Of a stretch of 64,000 bases of DNA, positions 56,712 through 64,000 are shown in pieces (the first letter of the stretch is position 1; each line of letters starts with the position of its first letter). A program made the translations under genes and the position numbers. Origin of the DNA: Pseudomonas sp. ACM7 (lineage in GTDB: Bacteria > Pseudomonadota > Gammaproteobacteria > Pseudomonadales > Pseudomonadaceae). A model generated the notes under the pieces. The model saw only the letters and a list, made by a program, of their open reading frames with translations. It made no database searches and had not been told where the DNA came from. Where the stretch lies: positions 2,196,460 to 2,260,459 of the forward strand of contig NZ_CP024866.1 of assembly GCF_004136015.1 (NCBI RefSeq). The letters are read 5' to 3'.

Positions 56712-58076
56712 ATGTCCGCCTTCTTTGCCGAACGCGCGCTGCTGCCTAGTGGATGGGCCAACAATGTACGTCTTGAGGTCAGCGCCGACGGCGTGTTGAC
56801 CCATATCCAGGCCGATTCCAACGCAGATGGCGCCGAACGGCTGAGCGGTCCGCTGCTGCCGGGTATGCCGAATTTACACTCCCACGCCTTCCAGCGGGCC
56901 ATGGCCGGGCTGGCGGAAGTGGCGGGTAATCCGAATGACAGTTTCTGGACCTGGCGCGATTTGATGTATCGCCTCGTCGGAAAAATCAGCCCGGATCAAC
57001 TCGGCGTCATCGCCCGTCAGCTGTACATCGAAATGCTCAAGGCCGGTTACACTTCGGTCGCGGAATTTCACTACGTACACCACGACACCAACGGCCAGCC
57101 TTACGCGGACCCGGCCGAACTGGCGCTACGCATCAGCCAGGCCGCCAGTTCCGCCGGTATCGGCTTGACCCTACTTCCGGTGCTCTACAGCCATTCCGGT
57201 TTCGGCGGCCAGGTCCCGAACGAAGGCCAGCGCCGCTTTATCAACAGCACCGAAAACTACCTCAAGCTTCAGTCACGCTTGCAGCCGATCCTGGCGCAGC
57301 AACCGGCGCAGTCGCTGGGTTTGTGTTTCCACTCGTTGCGCGCGGTAACACCGCAGCAGATCAGCGAAGTGCTGGCGGCCAGCGACCAGCAGTGCCCTGT
57401 GCACATTCACATCGCCGAACAGCAGAAAGAAGTCGATGACTGCCTGAGCTGGAGCGGCCGCCGTCCGCTGCAATGGCTGTACGAAAACACCGAAGTCGAT
57501 CAGCGCTGGTGCCTGGTTCACGCGACCCACGCCAACCCGGAAGAAGTCACGCTGATGGCCAAGAGTCGCGCCATCGCCGGCTTGTGCCTGACCACCGAAG
57601 CCAACCTCGGCGACGGTATCTTCCCGGCGGTGGATTTCCTCGCTCAGGGCGGGCGCATGGGCATCGGTTCCGACAGCCATGTGTCATTGAGCGTGGTGGA
57701 AGAGTTGCGTTGGCTGGAGTACGGCCAGCGTCTGCGCGACCAACGCCGTAATCGTTTGTATGGCGCGGATCAGCCGATGGTTGGCCGCACGCTGTACGAC
57801 GCGGCGCTGGATGGCGGCGCTCAGGCGTTGGGTCAACCGATTGGTGCGCTGGAAGTTGGCAAACGTGCGGATTGGCTGGTGCTGGATGGCAACGATCCGT
57901 ACCTGGCGACAGCCAGTGGCGATGGGATTCTCAATCGTTGGTTGTTTGCCGGCGGTGATCGCCAGGTGCGGGATGTGCTGGTCAATGGCCAGTGGGTTGT
58001 GCGCGACGGGCGTCATGCGGGCGAAGAAGAGAGTAACCGCGCTTTCACCCAAGTCCTGCGCGACCTGTTGGGCTAA
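56712..58076 (+). CDS. hutF: Formimidoylglutamate deiminase
   Basis: 454 residues. Amidohydrolase converting N-formimino-glutamate to N-formyl-glutamate and ammonia. Metal-binding NLHSHAFQRAMAG near residue 56, HIHIAEQQKEVDDC near 233, and LVHATHANPEEV and GSDSHVSLS later. Its presence shows the five-step pathway (with HutG deformylase) rather than the four-step formiminoglutamase route. Transcribed away from hutC across a short operator region. Confidence 0.96.
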   Translation: MSAFFAERALLPSGWANNVRLEVSADGVLTHIQADSNADGAERLSGPLLPGMPNLHSHAFQRAMAGLAEVAGNPNDSFWTWRDLMYRLVGKISPDQLGVIARQLYIEMLKAGYTSVAEFHYVHHDTNGQPYADPAELALRISQAASSAGIGLTLLPVLYSHSGFGGQVPNEGQRRFINSTENYLKLQSRLQPILAQQPAQSLGLCFHSLRAVTPQQISEVLAASDQQCPVHIHIAEQQKEVDDCLSWSGRRPLQWLYENTEVDQRWCLVHATHANPEEVTLMAKSRAIAGLCLTTEANLGDGIFPAVDFLAQGGRMGIGSDSHVSLSVVEELRWLEYGQRLRDQRRNRLYGADQPMVGRTLYDAALDGGAQALGQPIGALEVGKRADWLVLDGNDPYLATASGDGILNRWLFAGGDRQVRDVLVNGQWVVRDGRHAGEEESNRAFTQVLRDLLG

Positions 58077-58090
58077 CACCGGAAACAAAA

Positions 58091-58180
58091 GTGGGAGCGA
58101 GCTTGCTCGCGATGGGGCCGTCAGATTCAACATCAATGTTGACTGACAGTCCGCTATCGCGAGCAAGCTCGCTCCCACAT
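58091..58180. repeat. REPIN after hutF
   Basis: Arms GTGGGAGCGAGCTTGCTCGC and its complement (matched GAGC variants); the centre carries ATTCAACATCAATGTTGAC. It lies between convergent hutF and blc. Confidence 0.93.
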
Positions 58181-58198
58181 TTGGTTACTGGTAACCCG

Positions 58199-58768
58199 TT
58201 AGTTCGAGGTCTTGGCCATCTGCGTATCGGTCGCGCGCCAGATCAGCCGCGTAGTGTCGTAACCCTGCTGACGTGCCTTGCTCAGCAGTTCTTCACGCAC
58301 TACACCATTGACCGTCGGGGTCCGTGACAGCAGCCACAGATACTTGCGGCTCGGATCGCCAACAATGGCGGTTTTGTAGTCATCGCTGACGTACAACACC
58401 CAGTACTCTCCCTTCGCCGCACCCGGTATCAGCCGCGAAAACCAGGTATCGAACTCGACCCACAGCTTGTCGGGCTTGCCCGGCTCCTGTGGCCAGGCCA
58501 CGCCTTTGGCCTCTTCCCATTGCCAGTCTGCCGTCAGGCAGCGATTCAGCACCAACACTTTGCCGTCAGGCTTGAGCGTGTAATGGGCTTCGGATTGCGC
58601 GCAGTTGCGCTGGAAATACATCGGCAGACGGGCCAATTCGTACCAGGTCCCTTGGTACTTCTTGAGATTGACGCTGTTGACAGTTTTCGGTGCCAACGGA
58701 TCTACGCCGGAAGTGGCGCAGCCGGCCAATACCAGGCCGGCTAAAAGGACTATCAGTAACCGTTTCAT
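58199..58768 (-). CDS. blc: Outer-membrane lipocalin lipoprotein
   Basis: 189 residues. Lipoprotein signal with LAGC lipobox (Cys17), no Asp at +2, so sorting to the outer membrane is expected. Lipocalin motif YQGTWYELARLPMYFQRNC (GxW) near residue 39, then YVSDDYKTAIVGDP and YLWLLSRTP. Blc binds lysophospholipids or fatty acids in E. coli. Transcribed after the small lipoprotein at 58.8 kb. Confidence 0.95.
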   Translation of the reverse strand: MKRLLIVLLAGLVLAGCATSGVDPLAPKTVNSVNLKKYQGTWYELARLPMYFQRNCAQSEAHYTLKPDGKVLVLNRCLTADWQWEEAKGVAWPQEPGKPDKLWVEFDTWFSRLIPGAAKGEYWVLYVSDDYKTAIVGDPSRKYLWLLSRTPTVNGVVREELLSKARQQGYDTTRLIWRATDTQMAKTSN

Positions 58769-58799
58769 TGTTTTTCTCCCGTGGGCGCATAGCCCCGGA

Positions 58800-59054
58800 T
58801 TACTTCAGGCCTTGGCCGGAAAACATCAGCACTTTGTCACCGGCGTACTGCACGCTGATAAAGCTGTTCTTGTCGCCCCAGGTACAGCTGGACATGCCGA
58901 GCGCGCCCGAGCAATCGGAGGGTTTACCCAGCAAGGTTTCTACCTCGGCTTTGGGCATGCCTGACGACAACTTCGAGTAGTTTTCCTGATTGATCTTGCT
59001 GCAAGCGGCCAACAACACGCAGAACGAAAGCAGGGCGATAGAACGCAGCGACAT
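58800..59054 (-). CDS. Small lipoprotein with BamE/SmpA-like fold
   Basis: 84 residues from the ATG at 59054 (AGGAG upstream). Lipobox LAAC at Cys18, then NYSKLSSGMPKAEVETLLGKPSDC, the helix-hairpin signature of the BamE/SmpA-type domain, and a short beta part (CTWGDKNSFISVQYAGDKVL). Function unknown. Upstream of blc by 31 bases, so probably one operon. Confidence 0.85.
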   Translation of the reverse strand: MSLRSIALLSFCVLLAACSKINQENYSKLSSGMPKAEVETLLGKPSDCSGALGMSSCTWGDKNSFISVQYAGDKVLMFSGQGLK

Positions 59055-59335
59055 GGTGTAGCTCCTGGGGCGAAGGGGAATGGCATGGCTGCCAAGCTGA
59101 AGCTTAGAAGAGAAAACCCCTGTCTGGTTCCGTGGCCGGCCGGCTATTTTTGGGCCGGTCGTCCGCCTTTCGTGAAATATAAGGAACTTTTGTTTGCTGT
59201 TGACCATTTCGTCGGTATTCGCAAAAGCCGCCTAATCTTTGGCGCCGCTCAGTCGACATAAAAGCAGCGCAAAGCCCACGACTGTGGCAAATTGACGCCC
59301 CTTTGTTGACCAGCCTCTTCGCGGTAGCTCATTTA

Positions 59336-61228
59336 ATGACCAGAAACATGAAGTTCAGCCACAAGATCTTGTTGGCTGCCGCCCTCGTGGTGGCCGTTGC
59401 ATTCGCTTGTTTCATCCTCTTCAACGACTACCGCCAGCGGCAAACCCTGCGCAGCAGTACCGAATCCTCGATGCAGGAACTCGGCAGCCTGACCACCAGC
59501 AACATCCAGACCTGGCTGGAAAGCCGCATCCAGTTGCTACAATCGCTGTCCCAGCAGATCGCGGTGGACGGCAGCGCCCAGGCCAACCTCAAGCGCGCCA
59601 TCGACCTGCCCGCCTACACCAGTAATTTTCAGCTGAGCTACTTCGGTGGCACCGACGGCGTGATGTTCTCGGTCCCGGCCGGCAATCGAGCGGCGGATTA
59701 CGACCCCCGCGCCCGCGGCTGGTACAAGGCGGCCAACAGCGCGCAACAGACCATCGTCACCGAACCTTATATCGCCGCGTCGTCGGGCAAATTGGTAATC
59801 ACCGTCGCCACGCCGGTGAAATATCAGAATCAAATGATCGGCGTCGCCGGGGCAGACATCGACCTGTCCAGCGTCAGCGCGATCATCAACTCGCTGAACT
59901 TCGGCGGCCACGGCCATGCGTTCATCGTCAGTGCCGACGGCAAGATCCTGATTCACCCGGACAGCAAACTCGTACTCAAAAGCCTGACCGACGCCTACCC
60001 GAACGGCGCGCCGAAAGTCAGCCCGGGCATGAAAGAAGTCGCGATCGACGGCAAGACCCAATTCATCTCCTTTACCCACGTCAACGGTGTGCCTTCGGCA
60101 GACTGGTACGTGGCACTGGTGCTGGATCAGGACACCGCGTTCTCGATGCTCAGCGAGTTCCGCACCTCGGCGATCATCGCCATGGTCATTGCCGTGGTGA
60201 TCATCATCGCGTTGCTGGGCATGCTGATCAGCTTCCTGATGCAGCCGCTGCTGACCATGGGCCGCGCCATGCATGACATCGCCGAAGGCGAAGGTGACCT
60301 GACCAAACGCCTGACCATTCACGGCCAGGACGAATTCGGTGCCCTGGGCACCTCGTTCAACCGTTTTGTGGAGCGTATTCATACGTCGATTCGCGAAGTG
60401 TCCTCGGCCACCGGCCAGGTCAACGAAGTCGCCTTGCGTGTGGTTGCCGCGTCGAACTCGTCGATGTTCAACTCCGACCAACAAGCCTCGCGCACCAGTA
60501 GCGTGGCCGCCGCCATCAACGAGCTGGGCGCCGCCGCTCAGGAAATCGCCCAGAACGCCGCCCTCGCCTCTCAGCATTCGAGCGATGCTCGCGCATTGGC
60601 CGAAGACGGTCAGCAAGTCGTCGATAAAACCATCGCGGCGATGCAGCAGCTCTCGGCGAAGATCAGCGATTCGTGCGGCAACATCGAAACGCTCAACAGC
60701 AACACCGTAAACATCGGGCAGATTCTGGAAGTGATCACCAGCATCTCCCAGCAGACCAACTTGCTGGCACTCAACGCCGCCATCGAAGCGGCCCGTGCCG
60801 GTGAAGCCGGTCGCGGTTTTGCCGTGGTGGCAGACGAAGTGCGTAACCTCGCGCACCGTACTCAGGATTCGGCGCAGCAAGTGCAGAAGATGATCGAGGA
60901 ACTGCAAGTCGGCGCTCGGGAAGCCGTGAGCACCATGACCGACAGCCAGCGCCAGAGCGAAAGCAGCGTCGGCATCGCCAACCTGGCGGGCGAACGTCTG
61001 GGCAGCGTGACCCAGCGTATCGGTGAGATCGACGGGATGAACCAGTCGGTGGCCACTGCGACGGAAGAGCAGACGGCGGTGGTGGAGTCGATCAACGTCG
61101 ACATTACCGAGATCAACACGCTGAATCAGGAAGGCGTGGAGAACTTGCAGTCGACCTTGCGTGCGTGTTCAGACCTTGAACAGCAGGCGGCGCGGCTTAA
61201 ACAGTTGGTGGGTAGTTTCAGGATTTAA
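59336..61228 (+). CDS. Methyl-accepting chemotaxis protein with dCache sensor (amino-acid/amine class)
   Basis: 630 residues from the ATG at 59336 (alternatives at 59348 and a TTG at 59303). Membrane helix (about 10-30), a periplasmic dCache domain, a second helix (about 280-305), HAMP, and the signalling hairpin [20 protein letters not shown] near 475. The ligand segment [12 protein letters not shown] ... TEPYIAASS ... GVAGADID matches the PctA-type amino-acid motif at Tyr122, Arg127, Trp129, Tyr145 and Asp174, but residue 147, an aspartate in PctA, is Ala here. Ligand is likely an amino acid or a related amine; specificity cannot be read directly. Confidence 0.9.
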   Translation: MTRNMKFSHKILLAAALVVAVAFACFILFNDYRQRQTLRSSTESSMQELGSLTTSNIQTWLESRIQLLQSLSQQIAVDGSAQANLKRAIDLPAYTSNFQLSYFGGTDGVMFSVPAGNRAADYDPRARGWYKAANSAQQTIVTEPYIAASSGKLVITVATPVKYQNQMIGVAGADIDLSSVSAIINSLNFGGHGHAFIVSADGKILIHPDSKLVLKSLTDAYPNGAPKVSPGMKEVAIDGKTQFISFTHVNGVPSADWYVALVLDQDTAFSMLSEFRTSAIIAMVIAVVIIIALLGMLISFLMQPLLTMGRAMHDIAEGEGDLTKRLTIHGQDEFGALGTSFNRFVERIHTSIREVSSATGQVNEVALRVVAASNSSMFNSDQQASRTSSVAAAINELGAAAQEIAQNAALASQHSSDARALAEDGQQVVDKTIAAMQQLSAKISDSCGNIETLNSNTVNIGQILEVITSISQQTNLLALNAAIEAARAGEAGRGFAVVADEVRNLAHRTQDSAQQVQKMIEELQVGAREAVSTMTDSQRQSESSVGIANLAGERLGSVTQRIGEIDGMNQSVATATEEQTAVVESINVDITEINTLNQEGVENLQSTLRACSDLEQQAARLKQLVGSFRI

Positions 61229-61245
61229 GCCATTCTTGCGGGCCC

Positions 61246-61325
61246 CTTCGCGAGCAAGCCCGCACACACATTGGATTTGCGTCGATCACAAATCCCCTGT
61301 GGGAGCGGGCTTGCTCGCGAAGACG
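61246..61325. repeat. REP inverted pair after the dCache chemoreceptor
   Basis: Left arm TTCGCGAGCAAGCCCGC followed by ACACACA (the usual TCCCACA is altered); right arm TGTGGGAGCGGGCTTGCTCG. Between convergent genes. Confidence 0.9.
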
Positions 61326-61345
61326 GCATCTGCAACAACGAAGAT

Positions 61346-61948
61346 TTAGAAACGAGACCCGGGCTTCGAAAGAAACGCCAACTCCTCAGCCGTAGATTCC
61401 CTTCCCAACACCGCATTGCGATGCGGAAACCGCCCAAACCGTGCAATCACTCTCTGATGCCGCTCGGCATAATCCAGGTTATCGGCAAACACCGCCCGAT
61501 CAGCCTCAGGCTGCTGCGCCACCAGCTCGATAAACCGCGAAACCGCTTCGTTCTGCACCGCCAGATTCTCGCAATGTTCAAACACCAGATAGATGAATAC
61601 CCGTTGTATGGGGCGCAACTGCCGATCAAAATCCGCAGCAATGCCTTGCGCCACCAGTGCCTGAGCCCTGAGATCGCCTGAAAAGGATTTGGGAGTGTCG
61701 CGATAGATCATGCGCGGGAGTTGATCGAGCAGCAGCACCAGGGCCAGCCAACCTTCGGGGCGTTGCGCCCACTCGGTCAATCCGCCGGCCAGTGCCTGCT
61801 CGACCCAGTCCCCGAAACGCGTGCGCGCTTCGAGGTCCTGGCTGTCGCGCTTGCCGAACCATAACTTGCCCTTGTCAGCCGCTATTTCGTGGGGGGATTC
61901 GAGGGTTCCGAACCACCATTCGAGCAACGGCTGCCAGGGCGCGGTCAT
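61346..61948 (-). CDS. DUF924 family protein
   Basis: 200 residues from the ATG at 61948. DUF924 (all-helical, TPR-like): LLEWWFGTLESPHEIAADKG, LVLLLDQLPRMIYRDTPKSF and PIQRVFIYLVFEHCENLAVQ. Function is unknown. It starts four bases after the fbp stop, in an operon with fbp. The open frame runs 48 codons further upstream but this overlaps fbp and has no family similarity. Confidence 0.88.
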   Translation of the reverse strand: MTAPWQPLLEWWFGTLESPHEIAADKGKLWFGKRDSQDLEARTRFGDWVEQALAGGLTEWAQRPEGWLALVLLLDQLPRMIYRDTPKSFSGDLRAQALVAQGIAADFDRQLRPIQRVFIYLVFEHCENLAVQNEAVSRFIELVAQQPEADRAVFADNLDYAERHQRVIARFGRFPHRNAVLGRESTAEELAFLSKPGSRF

Positions 61949-61952
61949 GGGT

Positions 61953-62963
61953 TTATTCCTTGTGGTAAGCCGTGACGCGTTCGACTTCTTCTTTCGAACC
62001 GAGGAACACCGCGACACGCTGGTGCAAGCCGTCAGGCTTGATGTCGAGGATGCGCTGATGGCCATCGGTGGACGCGCCGCCAGCCTGTTCAACCAGGAAC
62101 GACATCGGGTTGGCTTCGTACATCAGACGCAGCTTGCCCGGCTTGGACGGCTCGCGACTGTCGCGTGGGTACATGAACAGACCACCTCGGGTCAGGATGC
62201 GGTGCACGTCCGCGACCATCGCGGCGACCCAGCGCATGTTGTAGTTCTTTTTCAGCGGGCCTTCTTCGCCAGCCAGCAATTCGCCGACGTAGCGTTGTAC
62301 CGGCGCTTCCCAGTGACGCTGATTGGACGCGTTGATCGCGAACTCCTGAGTGGAGGTCGGGATCTTGATGTCTTCATGGGTCAGCACGAAGCTGCCCATT
62401 TCGCGGTCCAGGGTGAAGCCTTTTACGCCGTCACCCAGGGTCAGGATCAACATGGTCTGTGGACCGTAGATCGCGTAACCGGCAGCCACTTGCTCGGTGC
62501 CTGGCTGCAGGAAAGCCTTTTCGTTCAAGGGCTCGTTTTGGCTCAGGTATTCGTTCGGGCAACGCAGCACCGAGAAGATCGTACCGACCGGCGCGTTGAT
62601 ATCGATGTTCGACGAGCCGTCCAGCGGGTCGAATACCAACAGGTACGCGCCTTTCGGGTATTTGCCCGGGATCTGGTAGGCATTGTCCATTTCTTCGGAC
62701 GCCATGCCGGCCAGGTGACCGCCCCATTCGTTGGCTTCGAGCAGGATCTCATTGGAGATCACGTCGAGTTTTTTCTGCACTTCACCTTGGACGTTTTCAG
62801 TGCCCATGCTGCCCAGAACACCACCGAGGGCGCCTTTGGACACGGCGTGGTTGATCTCTTTGCAAGCACGCGCCACCACTTCGATCAGGAAACGCAGATC
62901 GGCAGGGGTGTTATTGCTACGGGTCTGCTCAATCAAATAGCGACTCAGGGTAACGCGGGACAT
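61953..62963 (-). CDS. fbp: Class I fructose-1,6-bisphosphatase
   Basis: 336 residues. Gluconeogenic phosphatase: metal-binding [20 protein letters not shown] near residue 110, then the substrate segment [20 protein letters not shown] and the C-terminal signature [15 protein letters not shown]. Pseudomonas lacks phosphofructokinase, so this enzyme supplies hexose phosphate from three-carbon and organic-acid carbon. Followed at four bases by the DUF924 gene. Confidence 0.97.
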   Translation of the reverse strand: MSRVTLSRYLIEQTRSNNTPADLRFLIEVVARACKEINHAVSKGALGGVLGSMGTENVQGEVQKKLDVISNEILLEANEWGGHLAGMASEEMDNAYQIPGKYPKGAYLLVFDPLDGSSNIDINAPVGTIFSVLRCPNEYLSQNEPLNEKAFLQPGTEQVAAGYAIYGPQTMLILTLGDGVKGFTLDREMGSFVLTHEDIKIPTSTQEFAINASNQRHWEAPVQRYVGELLAGEEGPLKKNYNMRWVAAMVADVHRILTRGGLFMYPRDSREPSKPGKLRLMYEANPMSFLVEQAGGASTDGHQRILDIKPDGLHQRVAVFLGSKEEVERVTAYHKE

Positions 62964-63150
62964 GGAAGGCTCCGGTGGAATGGGGGGCTAAAAACCCGCG
63001 CAGTTTAACGCGAGTCGGGGCGCATTTCCTCCTATCAGACGTGTTACACCCAATAGAGTTCATGCGCCCGATTGAGCGTAGTTCGAAACGCAGGAGATGT
63101 GAGCGGAGGATGAGTGGCAGTTTCGTGACTTTCTTTGCCTGACATTCCGT

Positions 63151-63263
63151 CTTCGCGAGCAAGTCGGATCGCCGCACCGCCGCTCCCACATTTGATCTTC
63201 AGCAAACACAAATTATGTGTACGACAGAAATTCAGTGTGGGAGCGGGCTTGCTCGCGAATGGT
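63151..63263. repeat. Mixed REP pair between fbp and the DUF3999 gene
   Basis: Left arm CGCGAGCAAGTCGGATCGCC-GCACCGCCGCTCCCACA: the REP outer ends with a different inner part; right arm TGTGGGAGCGGGCTTGCTCG is standard. The left arm resembles a REP variant with a TCGGATCGCCGCACCG centre. The fbp upstream gap of about 318 bases holds this and nothing else I can name. Confidence 0.85.
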
Positions 63264-63281
63264 GCGTAGCACCAGCCATCC

Positions 63282-64000
63282 TCAGGATTTGGTAGCAGGC
63301 TTGCGCAACAGACTGAACGCCATCGCGCCCAGAAACAAAACACTGAGCAGCAACACCGCCCACAACCCGAACTTCTTCCAGTTTGTGTCCATCGTCGCAG
63401 CCGTTGTCACGGTCGACGCTGGCGTGGCCACCGCCGCGCCTTCGACCGTAGCCTTGCCCAATGTCGCCAACTTTGCAGCGCTGTAATCCGGAATCAACGT
63501 CGACAGTGGCAGGTTCGCCGCCTTCACCGTGGCACTTCCCAGCGCGAGCGTATAAGGCCCCGCCCCGCGCGCCAGGAACACCAATTGAATGGAGCGCACG
63601 GCGAATCGCACAGTCGGTGCCACGGCACCCAGACCACCGCCGCGCTCGTCCACCGTCAGTTTCAACTGCTGCACGGTTTGCCCCGACAGCTGCAATTCGT
63701 TCTGCACCACATCCTGGCCACTCTGGGTCAGGCGATAAAGCAAACCGCTGCTCAGCGGCTGCCACGGCAGGCTACTTTCCCGACGACCGGACAAGGTTAC
63801 GGGTGCCAAACTGTTGGGCTGACTCAACTCGACCTGCAAGCGTTCGACATTCAGCCCCATGGGTAATTGCCAGGTGTATTCACCGGGCTTCACGCTGCTG
63901 CCGGCCAGCGGTTGCGACCAGACAAGTGGTAGCGGCAGGCTGCGGGTCTTGGCGCTTTGCAGTTGCGCCGAGGTCAACGTCGGTGCCGATTGCGGCGTGC
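63282..64000 (-). CDS. DUF3999 membrane protein (N-terminal part cut by window edge)
   Basis: At least 239 codons to the window edge, open without a start I can trust. C-terminal part of a DUF3999 protein: beta-rich periplasmic region (PLPLVWSQPLAGSSVKPGEY, LPWQPLSSGLLYRLTQSGQD), then one C-terminal membrane helix (KKFGLWAVLLLSVLFLGAMAF) and a short basic cytoplasmic tail. Function unknown. DUF3999 proteins often pair with a DUF2339 membrane protein, which would be outside the window. Confidence 0.82.
   Translation of the reverse strand, partial: TPQSAPTLTSAQLQSAKTRSLPLPLVWSQPLAGSSVKPGEYTWQLPMGLNVERLQVELSQPNSLAPVTLSGRRESSLPWQPLSSGLLYRLTQSGQDVVQNELQLSGQTVQQLKLTVDERGGGLGAVAPTVRFAVRSIQLVFLARGAGPYTLALGSATVKAANLPLSTLIPDYSAAKLATLGKATVEGAAVATPASTVTTAATMDTNWKKFGLWAVLLLSVLFLGAMAFSLLRKPATKS

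Noticed and set aside
59055..59335. FliA promoter for the dCache chemoreceptor
   Set aside because: Looked for TAAA-N15-GCCGATAA; the best spans (TAAA near 59260, TAAG near 59180) lack a GCCGATAA-like -10 at the right distance.

Overview
This 64 kb window is chromosomal core DNA from a fluorescent Pseudomonas, most likely of the P. fluorescens group. The evidence is the two-synthase medium-chain polyhydroxyalkanoate (PHA) cluster, the pilMN / ponA / maeB / rpmE / priA / argS / hslVU neighbourhood, a histidine-utilisation (hut) locus laid out as described for P. fluorescens SBW25, and two families of intergenic inverted repeats typical of this group (REP core GTGGGAGCGGGCTTGCTCGC, and a second family with core TAGGAGCTGCCGAAGGCTGC). 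Codon use is uniformly GC-rich. I see no phage, integron, insertion sequence, CRISPR array, rRNA or tRNA.

Layout. 1-14.8 kb is housekeeping: type IV pilus genes pilN (cut by the window edge) and pilM, penicillin-binding protein 1A, malic enzyme, a secreted nuclease, ribosomal protein L31, PriA helicase, ArgS, a SPOR-domain protein, the heat-shock protease HslVU behind a clear sigma-32 promoter, and a DUF971 protein. 15.0-22.1 kb is the PHA cluster: phaC1-phaZ-phaC2-phaD on the plus strand converging on phaF-phaI (granule proteins) and a small PHA-associated gene. 22.3-28.3 kb is a tightly packed run ubiE-ubiJ-ubiB-hisI-hisE-tatABC-rsmE. 28.5-33.2 kb holds an HBM-type chemoreceptor and a polar amino-acid ABC transporter. 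33.5-37.9 kb is opgGH (osmoregulated periplasmic glucans). 38.2-41.6 kb has dtd, pip, and an esterase coupled to an orphan choline/betaine-type binding protein.

41.8-58.1 kb is the complete hut locus: a ten-gene operon hutU-hutTu-hutX-W-V-hutH1-hutH2-hutT-hutI-hutG, then hutCD (repressor and governor) and the divergent hutF. Histidine and urocanate are imported, and histidine is degraded through urocanate, imidazolone propionate, formiminoglutamate and formylglutamate to glutamate. The regulatory DNA can be read directly: a -24/-12 sigma-54 promoter, two matching HutC palindromes, and upstream half-sites of the CbrB type. 58.2-64 kb has a lipocalin, a small lipoprotein, a dCache amino-acid-type chemoreceptor, a DUF924 protein, fructose-1,6-bisphosphatase and a DUF3999 membrane protein (cut by the edge).

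Nothing here looks like a wholly new system. The most notable points are: (1) HutH1 lacks exactly the Ala-Ser-Gly triad that forms the MIO cofactor, which explains a non-functional second histidase; (2) the layered hutU control region; (3) a nested hairpin and a Crc/Hfq-type A-rich motif at the start of phaC1; (4) the orphan quaternary-amine binding protein fused by translational overlap to an esterase; (5) a PctA-like chemoreceptor with one ligand-contact aspartate replaced by alanine; and (6) hybrid and misplaced members of the repeat families.
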